Notes: generated by a model not told the origin, from the letters alone. Positions 1-7,829 are shown, counted from the first letter of the stretch. The stretch is 17,157 bases of DNA from an uncultured Methylophilaceae bacterium (GCA_938084195.1 CALKDJ010000154.1:1-17157); one strand, 5' to 3'. Translations and numbers: made by a program.

Positions 1-145
1 GTTTTATCTTCCAGACTCTATGGGCGAGTCTGTGAATAATGATTGCATGGACACCGGGATAGGCAGTTAATATTTCAAGGTAAGACCTTGCAGCAGGATC
101 TCGATCAAAAACAATTGATAGATCTGATTTAATTCTTTCAAACAT
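1..145 (-). CDS. cysE: Serine O-acetyltransferase, N-terminal fragment (runs off the window)
   Basis: Only the first 48 residues are inside the window, read leftwards from an ATG at 145. They begin [17 protein letters not shown] and continue through [32 protein letters not shown] sequence. This is the characteristic start of the short (EpsC-like) CysE form, with the conserved 'RDPAARS...YPG.HA...HR.AH' pattern. CysE transfers acetyl from acetyl-CoA to L-serine, giving O-acetylserine for cysteine synthesis in the cytoplasm. The catalytic left-handed beta-helix domain lies outside the window and cannot be checked. The gene follows trmJ on the same strand with a 75-nt gap, an arrangement common in Betaproteobacteria, so co-transcription is likely. 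No strong Shine-Dalgarno is visible. Identification is from the N-terminal pattern alone. Confidence 0.85.
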   Translation of the reverse strand, partial: MFERIKSDLSIVFDRDPAARSYLEILTAYPGVHAIIIHRLAHRVWKIK

Positions 146-220
146 TTATTCAGCTTATGTGCTTAAATTTAAAATCATATTATTACATGAAAAATAAACA
201 TGATTAATTAACTCAAGATT

Positions 221-961
221 TTATTTAATCTTTTTTTGTATTTCGGTAAATATGCCACGCATAATATTTATTTCGTCTTTATCAAGCTGAGTTCTGTTGA
301 ATAATAATCGTATTCTTTGCATTAGTCGTTCCCCTTGAATTTTTTTTAAATAACCAATGTTATCTAAAACCTCCTCAAAATGAAGGAAGAAACCATTTAA
401 TTGTGATTGGGTTACAAATTGTGGCGACTGTTTTTTATTGATAGGATTGGTATTTTCAAAATCAAGTGCCATTCTGATTTCATGACAACATATTTGAACA
501 GATTGAGCCAAATTAAGTGAAGAATAATTCTTGTCAGCATCAATAAAGCTTAGCAATTGGCAATGTTTGATTTCATTATTTGAAAGGCCATTAGTTTCGT
601 TACCAAAGACCAACGCTATTTTGTTGTTTTTTGCAGCGCCAATTAAATCTTTTGCAATTCTTCTTACATTTTGATGCGGTTGGGACAGCTCTCTTTTTCT
701 AGCGGTAAATCCTACTGCAATGTTGGATTTAAGTAAGGCTTCTTCAATTGAATTAAATATTAATGCGCTATCTAATATGTCGTCAGCCCCTGCGGCAAGC
801 GCATAAGACTCATCTGTTGGAAATTTTTTTGGTTGAACTAGATATAATTGAGTTAAACCCATAGTTTTCATAGCGCGTGCAGCAGAGCCAATATTGCCTC
901 CATGACTTGGTCGACATAATATGACATCGAATTGCTTTAAAATATTTGATTTGTTGTGCAT
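221..961 (-). CDS. trmJ: tRNA (cytidine/uridine-32-2'-O-)-methyltransferase TrmJ (SPOUT family)
   Basis: TrmJ uses S-adenosylmethionine to 2'-O-methylate residue 32 in the anticodon loop of several tRNAs. Numbering from the ATG at 961 (246 aa), the SPOUT motifs are NIGSAARAMK (about 23-32), LVFGNETNGLSNNE (about 117-130) and the knot segment SSLNLAQSVQI (about 147-157). These closely match E. coli TrmJ. The reading frame stays open upstream, with another ATG at 979 and a TTG at 997. I prefer 961 because it lies closest to the family's conserved start and has purine-rich AGAGA upstream. The start could be 6 or 12 codons earlier. The gene lies divergently from suhB and upstream of cysE. The related TrmH/LasT-type methyltransferases are the alternative, but the motifs favour TrmJ. 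Confidence 0.9.
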   Translation of the reverse strand: MHNKSNILKQFDVILCRPSHGGNIGSAARAMKTMGLTQLYLVQPKKFPTDESYALAAGADDILDSALIFNSIEEALLKSNIAVGFTARKRELSQPHQNVRRIAKDLIGAAKNNKIALVFGNETNGLSNNEIKHCQLLSFIDADKNYSSLNLAQSVQICCHEIRMALDFENTNPINKKQSPQFVTQSQLNGFFLHFEEVLDNIGYLKKIQGERLMQRIRLLFNRTQLDKDEINIMRGIFTEIQKKIK

Positions 962-1032
962 GGCTTTTCTCTGTAACATTATAAAGTAAGAGCTCAATTA
1001 AGAACACTTTCCATGAATACTTAGGTTTAAAT

Positions 1033-1830
1033 ATGCACCCAATGTTAAATATTGCAGTTAAAGCTGCACGTAAAGCAGGTTCAGTCATTACTCGAGCATC
1101 TGAGGATATTGAAGGACTGACTATTAACAAAAAGAGTTACAACGATTTTGTCAGTGAAGTTGACATAACTTCCGAAAAAATAATTATTGATACGTTAAAG
1201 GAAGCTTATCCAAGCCATAGCTTTTTAGGAGAGGAGTCGGGATTAACGGAGGATTCGGACAATACATGGATTATAGATCCATTAGACGGGACGACAAATT
1301 TTTTGCATAATTTTCCTCAATACGCAATATCAATAGCCTTAATGCAAAGGGGAGAAATAACTCAAGGCGTGGTTTATGACCCAAATCGAAATGATTTATT
1401 CACAGCCTCAAAAGGGCAAGGGGCATTTCTAAACGATAGAAGAATTCGTGTTTCTAAAAAAAATAAAATGCGCGATGCATTAATAGGTACAGGATTTCCT
1501 TTTAGAGATTTTAAATACTTGTCAGATTATTTAAAAATTTTAGAGGATATTATTATAAATACTTCTGGTGTAAGGCGACCTGGTGCTGCTGCCCTAGATT
1601 TAGCATATGTAGCTGCAGGGTGGCTTGATGGATTTTGGGAAATTGGTTTATCAAAGTGGGATATTGCAGCAGGAGGCTTGCTTGTAAGGGAGGCAGGTGG
1701 AATTGTTAGCGATTTTTCAGAACAACAGGATTGGCTGGAATCAGGAAATATTATATGTTCAAACCCAGATATCTATGAGCCATTTATCAAACTTGTGCAA
1801 AAAAAACTTCCCGAAGAGCTGAAGAGTTAA
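1033..1830 (+). CDS. suhB: Inositol-1-monophosphatase family protein SuhB
   Basis: This 265-aa protein belongs to the Mg2+-dependent inositol monophosphatase family. The N-terminus MHPMLNIAVKAARKAG is almost identical to E. coli SuhB. The metal and substrate motifs are all present: GEESG (66-70), DPLDGTTNF (82-90) and SKWDIAAGG (206-213) with the metal-binding WD. In E. coli, SuhB hydrolyses myo-inositol-1-phosphate in vitro. It also joins the Nus antitermination complex on rRNA operons, so the boxA-bearing rrn leader at the end of this window is a plausible target. That last link is inference. The start ATG has TTAGG about 8 nt upstream. The gene is divergent from trmJ, and its stop codon overlaps the stop of the convergent slyD gene. 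Confidence 0.95.
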   Translation: MHPMLNIAVKAARKAGSVITRASEDIEGLTINKKSYNDFVSEVDITSEKIIIDTLKEAYPSHSFLGEESGLTEDSDNTWIIDPLDGTTNFLHNFPQYAISIALMQRGEITQGVVYDPNRNDLFTASKGQGAFLNDRRIRVSKKNKMRDALIGTGFPFRDFKYLSDYLKILEDIIINTSGVRRPGAAALDLAYVAAGWLDGFWEIGLSKWDIAAGGLLVREAGGIVSDFSEQQDWLESGNIICSNPDIYEPFIKLVQKKLPEELKS

Positions 1831-2306
1831 TGGTGCTTGCTATCAGATTCGCCCACATCTTTATGTTTAATTTCTTGTTCATTGGCTAAACGAATATCCT
1901 TGACAATGGCGCTAAATATTACTCTTTGTCCTGCCCAAGGATGATTTCCATCGACAATAACTTTTCCATCAGCGATATCAGTTACTGTATAAATTATCAC
2001 CTCACCCGATCCATCATCACCCTCAAATTGCATTCCTTTTTTGAGACTAGCTTCAGGAAATGCCGTTGCAGGTTCAATTTGCACTAAATTTTCATCGTAG
2101 GTACCAAATGCATCTGCAGGTTCAAGCGAGACAATAACTTCTTCTCCAACTTTTTTTCCGTGCATTGCTTCCTCTACTTTTGGAAATATATTGTCATAAC
2201 CACCATGAAGATATGATATGGGTTCGCTTGAGGACTCAAGAAGATTTCCATCAGAATCCTTCAGCTCAAAAGTGATCTTAACTACCGAATTCATTTTTAT
2301 TTCCAT
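1827..2306 (-). CDS. slyD: FKBP-type peptidyl-prolyl cis-trans isomerase, SlyD-like
   Basis: This 159-aa cytoplasmic peptidyl-prolyl isomerase/chaperone of the SlyD branch has an FKBP domain interrupted by the insert-in-flap chaperone domain (about 73-125). Diagnostic segments are SYLHGGYDNIFPKVEEAMHG (31-50), YDENLVQ (70-76) and VDGNHPWAGQ (118-127). These resemble SlyD more than FkpB/SlpA. The C-terminus ends in a short HKDVGESDSKHH. The long His/Cys-rich nickel-binding tail of E. coli SlyD is missing, so a role in nickel delivery is unlikely. The ATG at 2306 has GAGG 4 nt upstream. A second ATG at 2294 (codon 5) has GGA at good spacing and is a possible alternative. The gene lies 35 nt downstream of nadB on the same strand, probably one transcript. 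Its stop codon overlaps the suhB stop by 3' ends. Confidence 0.9.
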   Translation of the reverse strand: MEIKMNSVVKITFELKDSDGNLLESSSEPISYLHGGYDNIFPKVEEAMHGKKVGEEVIVSLEPADAFGTYDENLVQIEPATAFPEASLKKGMQFEGDDGSGEVIIYTVTDIADGKVIVDGNHPWAGQRVIFSAIVKDIRLANEQEIKHKDVGESDSKHH

Positions 2307-2341
2307 AGTGCCTCGTAAATTTAATGTGTTTTAAAAGTAAA

Positions 2342-3979
2342 TCAACCTGTTTCTATTCTATCTTTTAATTCAAATTGTTTGTCTAAAATACTATAAAAGT
2401 TTGTTGGTTTAAGGATTGTTATATTTTTTTTACTGGAAGTTTTAGGAAAATCTTTACTAAAATGCAAGCCACGACTTTCTTTTCTACTAATAGCAGATTC
2501 TACAATCAATTCAGATACTTGTAACAAGTTTCTCAACTCTATTAGATTGTTTGAAATTTTAAAATTAGTATAAAATTCATTCACTTCATCTCTTAACATA
2601 TTAATCCTATGCAAAGCCCTGTAGAGTCTTTTATTGGTCCTGACAATACCCACATAATTCCACATAAAGCGTCTTAATTCATTCCATGTATGTGTGATTA
2701 AAATCTCTTCATCTGCATCAGTAACTCGGCTCTCATCCCATGAAGGTAACTTTTTCTTGTGAGAAACATTTCTGGAAAGAATATCTTTGACCGCTGCATT
2801 AGAAAATACCAAACATTCTAAAAGTGAATTACTTGCCAATCGATTAGCTCCATGAAGTCCAGTGTAGGCGACCTCCCCAATAGCATATAAATTTTTGATG
2901 TCGGTTTGTGCGTGGAGGTTTGTCATTACACCTCCGCAACTGTAATGCGCTGCAGGGACAACCGGAATAGGATCTTTGGAGATATCAATATTATTCAACA
3001 GGCATCGCTCATAGATCATTGGAAAATGGTCAACGATAAATTTTTTTGACTTATGACTAATATCTAAATATACGCAGTCAAGACCTCTTTTTTTCATTTC
3101 ATAATCAATAGCTCTGGCGACAATATCTCTTGGCGCTAAATCAGCTCTATCATCGTAAAGGTGCATAAAAGCTGTGTTATCAGGTAGTTTAAGGATCGCA
3201 CCTTCACCTCTTAATGCTTCGGATATTAAGAAAGATTTTTCATGGGGATGAAATAAACAGGTAGGGTGAAATTGCACAAACTCCATATTTGCTACCCTGC
3301 AACCCGAACGCCAGGCCATAGAGATACCATCGCCTGTGCTCACATCAGGATTTGTCGTATATAAATAAACCTTACTAGCACCTCCTGTTGCCAATACTGT
3401 GACATTAGCGTGCATAGTGATTACATGACCACTATCATTTTCTAAAACGTATAAACCAAGACAAGTATTGTTTTTGCTATTTTGTGGATCAAGTTTTTTG
3501 GAAGTTATCAAATCAACTGCGATGTGGTTTTCAAATATTGAAATGTTTGAATGACTTTTTACTTTTTTAATAAGGGTAGTTTGGATAGCCGAGCCGGTTG
3601 TATCTGCGACATGCGCAATTCTTCTGTGGGTGTGCCCGCCTTCTTTAGTAAGGTGTAATTTTGAGGTATTAGCTTCTTTTGTGAAATTCACCCCCATCTT
3701 AACAAGCCAATCAAGCGCTGCGACACTTTCTTTAGCGACAAAATCAGTAACCTTTTCATCACACAATCCAGACCCTGCATTGATGGTATCTTGAATATGT
3801 GATTTGTACGAGTCAAATTGTGAGGAGGAGGACGCAATACCTCCTTGAGCCCATTGGCTTGAACTATCGTCAAGGGCACGCTTACTGATAATAGCTATTT
3901 TTTTGTTGTCCGCTAACTTTAACGCCGTGCTTAATCCAGCAAGGCCACTACCTATTATTACCACATCAAAATTAATCAT
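2342..3979 (-). CDS. nadB: L-aspartate oxidase
   Basis: This 545-aa FAD flavoprotein oxidises L-aspartate to iminoaspartate, the first step of de novo NAD synthesis, and works with quinolinate synthase NadA. The N-terminal dinucleotide-binding GSGLAG (10-15), SSQWAQGGIA (40-49), HTHRRIAHVADTTG (116-129), LAPRDIVAR (281-289) with the active-site arginines, AAHYSCGGV (343-351) and GLHGANRLASNSLLE (374-388) are all intact. This pattern separates NadB from the related succinate dehydrogenase/fumarate reductase flavoproteins, where the genes for partner subunits would also be expected nearby. Length is normal (E. coli 540 aa). nadA and nadC are not in the window. The gene is transcribed away from rpoE, and the two share a 106-nt divergent intergenic region. 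It probably continues into slyD. Confidence 0.97.
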   Translation of the reverse strand: MINFDVVIIGSGLAGLSTALKLADNKKIAIISKRALDDSSSQWAQGGIASSSSQFDSYKSHIQDTINAGSGLCDEKVTDFVAKESVAALDWLVKMGVNFTKEANTSKLHLTKEGGHTHRRIAHVADTTGSAIQTTLIKKVKSHSNISIFENHIAVDLITSKKLDPQNSKNNTCLGLYVLENDSGHVITMHANVTVLATGGASKVYLYTTNPDVSTGDGISMAWRSGCRVANMEFVQFHPTCLFHPHEKSFLISEALRGEGAILKLPDNTAFMHLYDDRADLAPRDIVARAIDYEMKKRGLDCVYLDISHKSKKFIVDHFPMIYERCLLNNIDISKDPIPVVPAAHYSCGGVMTNLHAQTDIKNLYAIGEVAYTGLHGANRLASNSLLECLVFSNAAVKDILSRNVSHKKKLPSWDESRVTDADEEILITHTWNELRRFMWNYVGIVRTNKRLYRALHRINMLRDEVNEFYTNFKISNNLIELRNLLQVSELIVESAISRKESRGLHFSKDFPKTSSKKNITILKPTNFYSILDKQFELKDRIETG

Positions 3980-3998
3980 AATTTAACTGTCAATATAC

Positions 3999-4027
3999 TG
4001 AACTTTATGGATATATTGTAGGTCAAT
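3999..4027 (+). promoter_or_regulatory. Candidate sigma-E promoter of rpoE (autoregulatory)
   Basis: TGAACTT at 3999-4005 and GTCAAT at 4022-4027 are separated by 16 nt. The extracytoplasmic sigma-E consensus is about GGAACTT, 15-17 nt, GTCTRA, and the arrangement resembles E. coli rpoH P3 (GAACTT and GTCTGA). The predicted start near 4034 leaves a leader of about 50 nt before the rpoE ATG. Autoregulation of rpoE by sigma-E is established in E. coli and Pseudomonas; its use here is inferred from the match and the position. Confidence 0.65.
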
Positions 4028-4085
4028 TACGTTACAGATAATATTATTTTTTAATTGGTTTTATATTTTTAATGAAAGAGAGCTT

Positions 4086-4775
4086 ATGAGCGCACTAAAA
4101 CTCGTATCAAATCCAAAGCCCATGTACAATGTTGCCCAAGAACATACGAAGAAAAAAAACATGGAATCTAAACCAGTTAATCCGGATAGAGCAATCGATC
4201 AGAAGCTTGTTGAAAAGGCCCAAAAAGGCGATAAGAAAGCTTTCGGTATTCTTGTTGAGAAATATAATAAAAAACTCACACGACTCCTATCTAGAATGGT
4301 TAGAGACCAATCTGAGATCGAAGATATTGTTCAAGATTCCTTCATTAAAGCTTACAGAGCTATAAATAATTTCCGAGGTGATAGCGCCTTTTACACCTGG
4401 TTATATCGCATTGGAATTAACACCGCTAAAAACCATCTTGTTTCTCTTGGTAGAAGACCAAAAGCTATGAATTCTGTTGAGATAGAAGATATAGAAAACT
4501 TTGATGATGGCCATGAAATGCGAAGCCTTGAGACTCCCGAAACTTCTATGATGACCAATGAGATTGTAGTTACTGTAAATCAAGCAATCGAATTTTTACC
4601 CGATGATTTAAGGCAAGCTATTTCATTAAGGGAAATGGATGGATTGAGCTATGAAGAAATAGCAGACATTATGGATTGTCCTATTGGAACAGTTAGATCA
4701 AGAATTTTTAGAGCACGAGAAGCAATTTCAGAAAAGTTGAAACCTCTTCTAGAAAAAACAGATAAAAGATGGTAA
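4086..4775 (+). CDS. rpoE: RNA polymerase sigma-E factor (ECF family, RpoE/AlgU)
   Basis: This ECF sigma factor directs RNA polymerase to envelope-stress promoters. Region 2 spans about 42-115 and includes VQDSFIKAYRAINNFRGD and AFYTWLYRIGINTAKNHL. Region 4 spans about 160-220 with LPDDLRQAISLREMDG, a helix-turn-helix around 189-208 (YEEIADIMDCPIGTVRSRIF) and RAREAI. Similarity to E. coli RpoE is very high. At 229 aa it is longer than E. coli RpoE (191 aa) because of a lysine-rich N-terminal extension of about 35 residues. The first ATG has AAGAGAGC just upstream. An internal ATG at 4161 (codon 26), preceded by GAAGAAA, would give a more standard length, so the true start is uncertain. rseA, rseB and mucD follow, as expected for a regulated sigma-E operon. 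Confidence 0.95.
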   Translation: MSALKLVSNPKPMYNVAQEHTKKKNMESKPVNPDRAIDQKLVEKAQKGDKKAFGILVEKYNKKLTRLLSRMVRDQSEIEDIVQDSFIKAYRAINNFRGDSAFYTWLYRIGINTAKNHLVSLGRRPKAMNSVEIEDIENFDDGHEMRSLETPETSMMTNEIVVTVNQAIEFLPDDLRQAISLREMDGLSYEEIADIMDCPIGTVRSRIFRAREAISEKLKPLLEKTDKRW

Positions 4776-4800
4776 TTAGATTAATTAAGGAATAATAAAT

Positions 4801-5259
4801 ATGTCGGAAAAACTTTCATCATTATTTGATAATGAAGTACAAAAAGAAAAGCTTAGTGAGGAAATTGATAAGTTATCTTCTCGCTCAAGTAACAAAAATA
4901 CCTGGACAAATTACCAAGTTATCAGAGACATATTGCAGAACAATTTTACAAATACACCAAATCTCACCGACAAGATTATGCAGGCTATTGACAAAGAGCC
5001 TACACAAATTAGTGGTTATATTCATAATAATGAAAGTACATTAGCTGATAATCCTTACAAACACTGGAAAATTGCTGCCTCTTTTGCTGCCTTCTTTATT
5101 ATCGGTATATCGGCTATGAGCTTTACGACTACTCAAAATAGTCAAACAGTTCAGTTGGTCCAAGAGGATGTTTCTGAAGAAATTATTGCGCGTCATTATG
5201 CGAATACCTCACTAAATGCCGGCTATTTTATTCAAGCAAATTTTTCTCAGCAGGATTAA
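4801..5259 (+). CDS. rseA: Anti-sigma-E factor RseA (MucA-like)
   Basis: This is an inner-membrane anti-sigma factor that should sequester RpoE. The N-terminus MSEKLSSLFDNE matches the RseA N-terminal domain. A cytoplasmic part (1-89) contains the WTNYQVIRDILQ helix. A single membrane span lies at about 90-107 (IAASFAAFFIIGISAMSF). A short periplasmic tail (108-152) ends with IARHYANTSLNAGYFIQA, which resembles the tail end of betaproteobacterial RseA proteins. At 152 aa it is clearly shorter than E. coli RseA (216 aa), mostly in the periplasmic part. A Val-Ser pair at 124-125 lies in this tail, but whether it is the site-1 cleavage point is unknown. The ATG has AAGGAA 8 nt upstream. It sits between rpoE and rseB, which supports the call strongly. 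Confidence 0.9.
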   Translation: MSEKLSSLFDNEVQKEKLSEEIDKLSSRSSNKNTWTNYQVIRDILQNNFTNTPNLTDKIMQAIDKEPTQISGYIHNNESTLADNPYKHWKIAASFAAFFIIGISAMSFTTTQNSQTVQLVQEDVSEEIIARHYANTSLNAGYFIQANFSQQD

Positions 5260-6210
5260 ATGATTAGAAATTTTTTACAAATTGTACTTATCACATTAAG
5301 TACCATAAATATTTCTGTGGCCATTGACGACCCATGGAAAATTATATCTGATGCACATTTAGCTGCTAAAAATCTTAATTATCAAGGGATTTATCACTTT
5401 ACTCACAATAAACAAACACAATCTATAGAGGTAACTCATGTACTTCATGAATCTGATGAATATACCAGAATGACTTTAATGGATGGTGCACCTGGTGAAA
5501 TGCTATCCCATGGAAAAAATACCACGGTATATCATTCAAGTGACAAAAACGTTCACATAAAAAAAAGACATTCACATAACCTTTTTCCTGCAGTCATACC
5601 TGACAACATTGATAATTTAAAAAATGTTTATACTTTACATTTTGGCAAAATAGACAGAGTCGCCGATCGTTCAGCACAAATTATTGTGCTTACCCCAAAA
5701 GATCAATATCGTCATTTTTATCATTTTTGGGTTGATAAAAAAACATCTCTTCCATTAAAAATGATTGTTAGTGATAAAAATAATGATTTAATTGAACAAG
5801 CGGCTTTTACGAAACTCAATTTTGTCAATACGCATGGTGACTTATCTTGGTTTTCACCAAAAATAGATTTAACAAAAGATTATCAAATGGATGAAGCTAT
5901 TAATGATTTGCCTGTTCAAAAATTTTGGCAGTTTTCCTCGATCCCCAAAGGTTTCAAGGAAGTTAGCGCTAAATCAACTAGAAATAAAGGCATAACCATG
6001 CTGAGCCATCAGTTAGTTTTTTCGGATGGTCTTTCATATCTTTCAGTATTTATTCAACCAGTTCAAAGAGGGCATAAACCAAGGGTAGGAAATGTCACTC
6101 TGGGTAGAACTCAAGTATGTGCAAGATACTTTAATGGTTTTCAAATTATGACTGTTGGAGCCGTTCCGAAAAAAACCTGTGAAATTTTTACTAAATCAAT
6201 CTCTTTTTAA
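5260..6210 (+). CDS. rseB: Sigma-E regulatory protein RseB (MucB)
   Basis: This 316-aa periplasmic protein is predicted to bind the periplasmic tail of RseA and shield it from site-1 proteolysis until mislocalised lipopolysaccharide or lipoproteins displace it. An N-terminal signal peptide (about 1-21) is followed by an LolA-like large domain (about 25-200), with YQGIYHFTHNKQTQSIEVTH and YRHFYHFWVDKKTSLPLKM matching RseB 'F.VW.D..S.LPL..'. A smaller C-terminal domain (about 215-316) has IPKGFKEVS and FSDGLSYLSVFI, equivalent to E. coli LPQGFSEVS and YSDGLFSFSV. Its ATG immediately follows the rseA stop codon, and AGGA for translation lies inside the end of rseA, so the two are probably translationally coupled. 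Two cysteines near the C-terminus could form a disulphide. Confidence 0.93.
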   Translation: MIRNFLQIVLITLSTINISVAIDDPWKIISDAHLAAKNLNYQGIYHFTHNKQTQSIEVTHVLHESDEYTRMTLMDGAPGEMLSHGKNTTVYHSSDKNVHIKKRHSHNLFPAVIPDNIDNLKNVYTLHFGKIDRVADRSAQIIVLTPKDQYRHFYHFWVDKKTSLPLKMIVSDKNNDLIEQAAFTKLNFVNTHGDLSWFSPKIDLTKDYQMDEAINDLPVQKFWQFSSIPKGFKEVSAKSTRNKGITMLSHQLVFSDGLSYLSVFIQPVQRGHKPRVGNVTLGRTQVCARYFNGFQIMTVGAVPKKTCEIFTKSISF

Positions 6211-6330
6211 AATTAAATGATTAGTTTTTTTATTGCATTAATTTTAGTAAAATAGCTGGTTATAAAGAATCATATATGGCTCCTTAAATTGGCTGTTATG
6301 GTTATTAAAATGTATTTTAAGGAAAGATAA

Positions 6331-7728
6331 ATGAAATTAATCATACCATTGCTAATGGCAATATCGTTTTTTATTAAACCATTACATGCAGTTGAATTAC
6401 CTGATTTTTCAATATTGGCTGAAGAACAAGGCAATAAAGTTGTCAATATAAGTTCAATTGTTGAAAGACGTGTCAATCAAGGCAACGTCCCATTCCAAGA
6501 CGAGAGAATGCAAGAGTTCTTTAAACGATTCGGGATTCCAAATTTCCCTGGTATTCCTCCTCAAGGTGGAGATCAGTCGCCACAAGAGAGTGTAAATGGA
6601 ACTGGATCAGGTTTTATTATCGAAAGTAACGGTTATATTATTACTAATGCTCATGTAGTTGCTCAAGCAGATACAGTCGTAGTTAAATTGGCTGATAAAA
6701 GAGAGTTTAAAGCAGAAATTTTAGGAATGGACAGAAGAACGGATGTTGCCTTGTTAAAAATTAAAGCAAAAAATCTTCCCAAAGTAGAGCTTGGTAATCC
6801 TGAAAAAATTAAAGTTGGGCAATGGGTCGCAGCGATAGGATCTCCTTTTGGTTTAGAAAATACTATGACAGTGGGCGTTGTAAGTGCTAAGGGCAGAGCA
6901 CTGCCGCAAGAGAATTTTGTACCATTTATACAAACTGATGTAGCAATAAATCCTGGAAACTCTGGTGGACCTTTATTTAATACTGAGGGTGAGGTTATTG
7001 GTATTAATTCTCAAATATACAGTCGCACTGGAGGTTATATGGGCTTATCATTCGCTATTCCCATTGATGTAGCAATAAACGTTGCTGATCAACTAAAGAA
7101 AAATGGGAAAGTAATACGTGGATGGTTAGGTGTTGCAATCCAAGAGGTTACTGAAGAACTTTCAGAGTCATTTGGATTAGATAATACCAGTGGTGCCTTG
7201 ATAGCTATGGTTGAAAAAGCTTCACCTGCTGAAAAGGGTGGTATTCAGCCCGGAGATATAATACTCAAATTTAATAATAATGTTATTGTATCTTCTTCAG
7301 ATCTTCCAAAATTTGTTGGAACTATAAAACCTTTCACCAAAGTCCCAGTGGAAATACTTCGTAAAGGAAAAAAAATAAAACTGGACGTAAAAGTTGGTGA
7401 GATGCCGAGTGAGGAAACTGTCGTAGCGTCAAGAGAGAGTAAGATAAATGAAGTCAATCGCATTGGACTTTCTCTCAGACAATTAAATAACGACGACAGA
7501 AAAAAAATTAATGGTAGAAATGGTCTGTTAGTTGTAAAAGTAGAGGGGTCTGCAAGTACTTCAGGAATTAGAACAGGGGATGTTATTTTAGCATTCAATA
7601 ATTCGGCAGTTGAATCAATTGCCTCTTTTAATAAGAAAATAAGAAGAGTCCCTAAGGGTAAAACTATTGCATTACTTATTTACCGAAACGGTAATACAAT
7701 TTACATACCTGTTAAAGTCAATAAGTAA
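6331..7728 (+). CDS. mucD: Periplasmic serine endoprotease MucD/DegP (Do family, S1C)
   Basis: This 465-aa secreted protease/chaperone clears misfolded envelope proteins and, in Pseudomonas, dampens sigma-E. It has a signal peptide (about 1-20, ending PLHA), a trypsin-like domain with His108 (TNAHVV), Asp138 (RRTDVALL) and Ser211 (PGNSGGPLF), and two PDZ domains (about 255-345 and 375-460). The first PDZ carries RGWLGVAIQEV at its start. The catalytic triad is complete. The ATG has AAGGAAAG about 5 nt upstream. A 120-nt gap separates it from rseB, longer than elsewhere in the operon. I see no convincing sigma-E box there, and only a weak TATAAA-like -10, so co-transcription with rpoE-rseAB is the simplest reading. 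degP/degQ naming is equally acceptable; mucD follows from operon position. Confidence 0.95.
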   Translation: MKLIIPLLMAISFFIKPLHAVELPDFSILAEEQGNKVVNISSIVERRVNQGNVPFQDERMQEFFKRFGIPNFPGIPPQGGDQSPQESVNGTGSGFIIESNGYIITNAHVVAQADTVVVKLADKREFKAEILGMDRRTDVALLKIKAKNLPKVELGNPEKIKVGQWVAAIGSPFGLENTMTVGVVSAKGRALPQENFVPFIQTDVAINPGNSGGPLFNTEGEVIGINSQIYSRTGGYMGLSFAIPIDVAINVADQLKKNGKVIRGWLGVAIQEVTEELSESFGLDNTSGALIAMVEKASPAEKGGIQPGDIILKFNNNVIVSSSDLPKFVGTIKPFTKVPVEILRKGKKIKLDVKVGEMPSEETVVASRESKINEVNRIGLSLRQLNNDDRKKINGRNGLLVVKVEGSASTSGIRTGDVILAFNNSAVESIASFNKKIRRVPKGKTIALLIYRNGNTIYIPVKVNK

Positions 7729-7774
7729 TAAATCTTCTAAGATTGATAGACTTTGTTGTAAAATTATCTATTTT

Positions 7775-7804
7775 AAAGGCGCTCGTGGCGCCTTTCTTTT
7801 TTTT
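7775..7804 (+). terminator. Rho-independent terminator after mucD
   Basis: The arms AAAGGCGC (7775-7782) and GCGCCTTT (7788-7795) form a perfect 8-bp GC-rich stem with a 5-nt loop (TCGTG). One C and then eight Ts (7797-7804) follow. This is a textbook intrinsic terminator, closing the rpoE-rseA-rseB-mucD unit. It ends only 25 nt before the lepA start codon, leaving almost no room for a separate lepA promoter downstream of it. Confidence 0.93.
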
Positions 7805-7829
7805 CTAGGAACAGCTAAGTCTTTTTAAT

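Noticed and set aside
810..1130. Minus-strand frame of 106 codons overlapping trmJ and the start of suhB.
   Set aside because: It would overlap two recognised genes over most of its length and shows no family motif.
6211..6330. Separate promoter for mucD in the 120-nt gap after rseB.
   Set aside because: No GAACTT-type sigma-E box is present. The TATAAA at about 6259 lacks a recognisable -35 at proper spacing. Too weak to list as a feature.
7245..7598. Open frame of 117 codons on the minus strand opposite the PDZ domains of mucD.
   Set aside because: Serine/threonine/phenylalanine-rich composition is typical of the reverse complement of a real gene, and mucD is clearly coding here.
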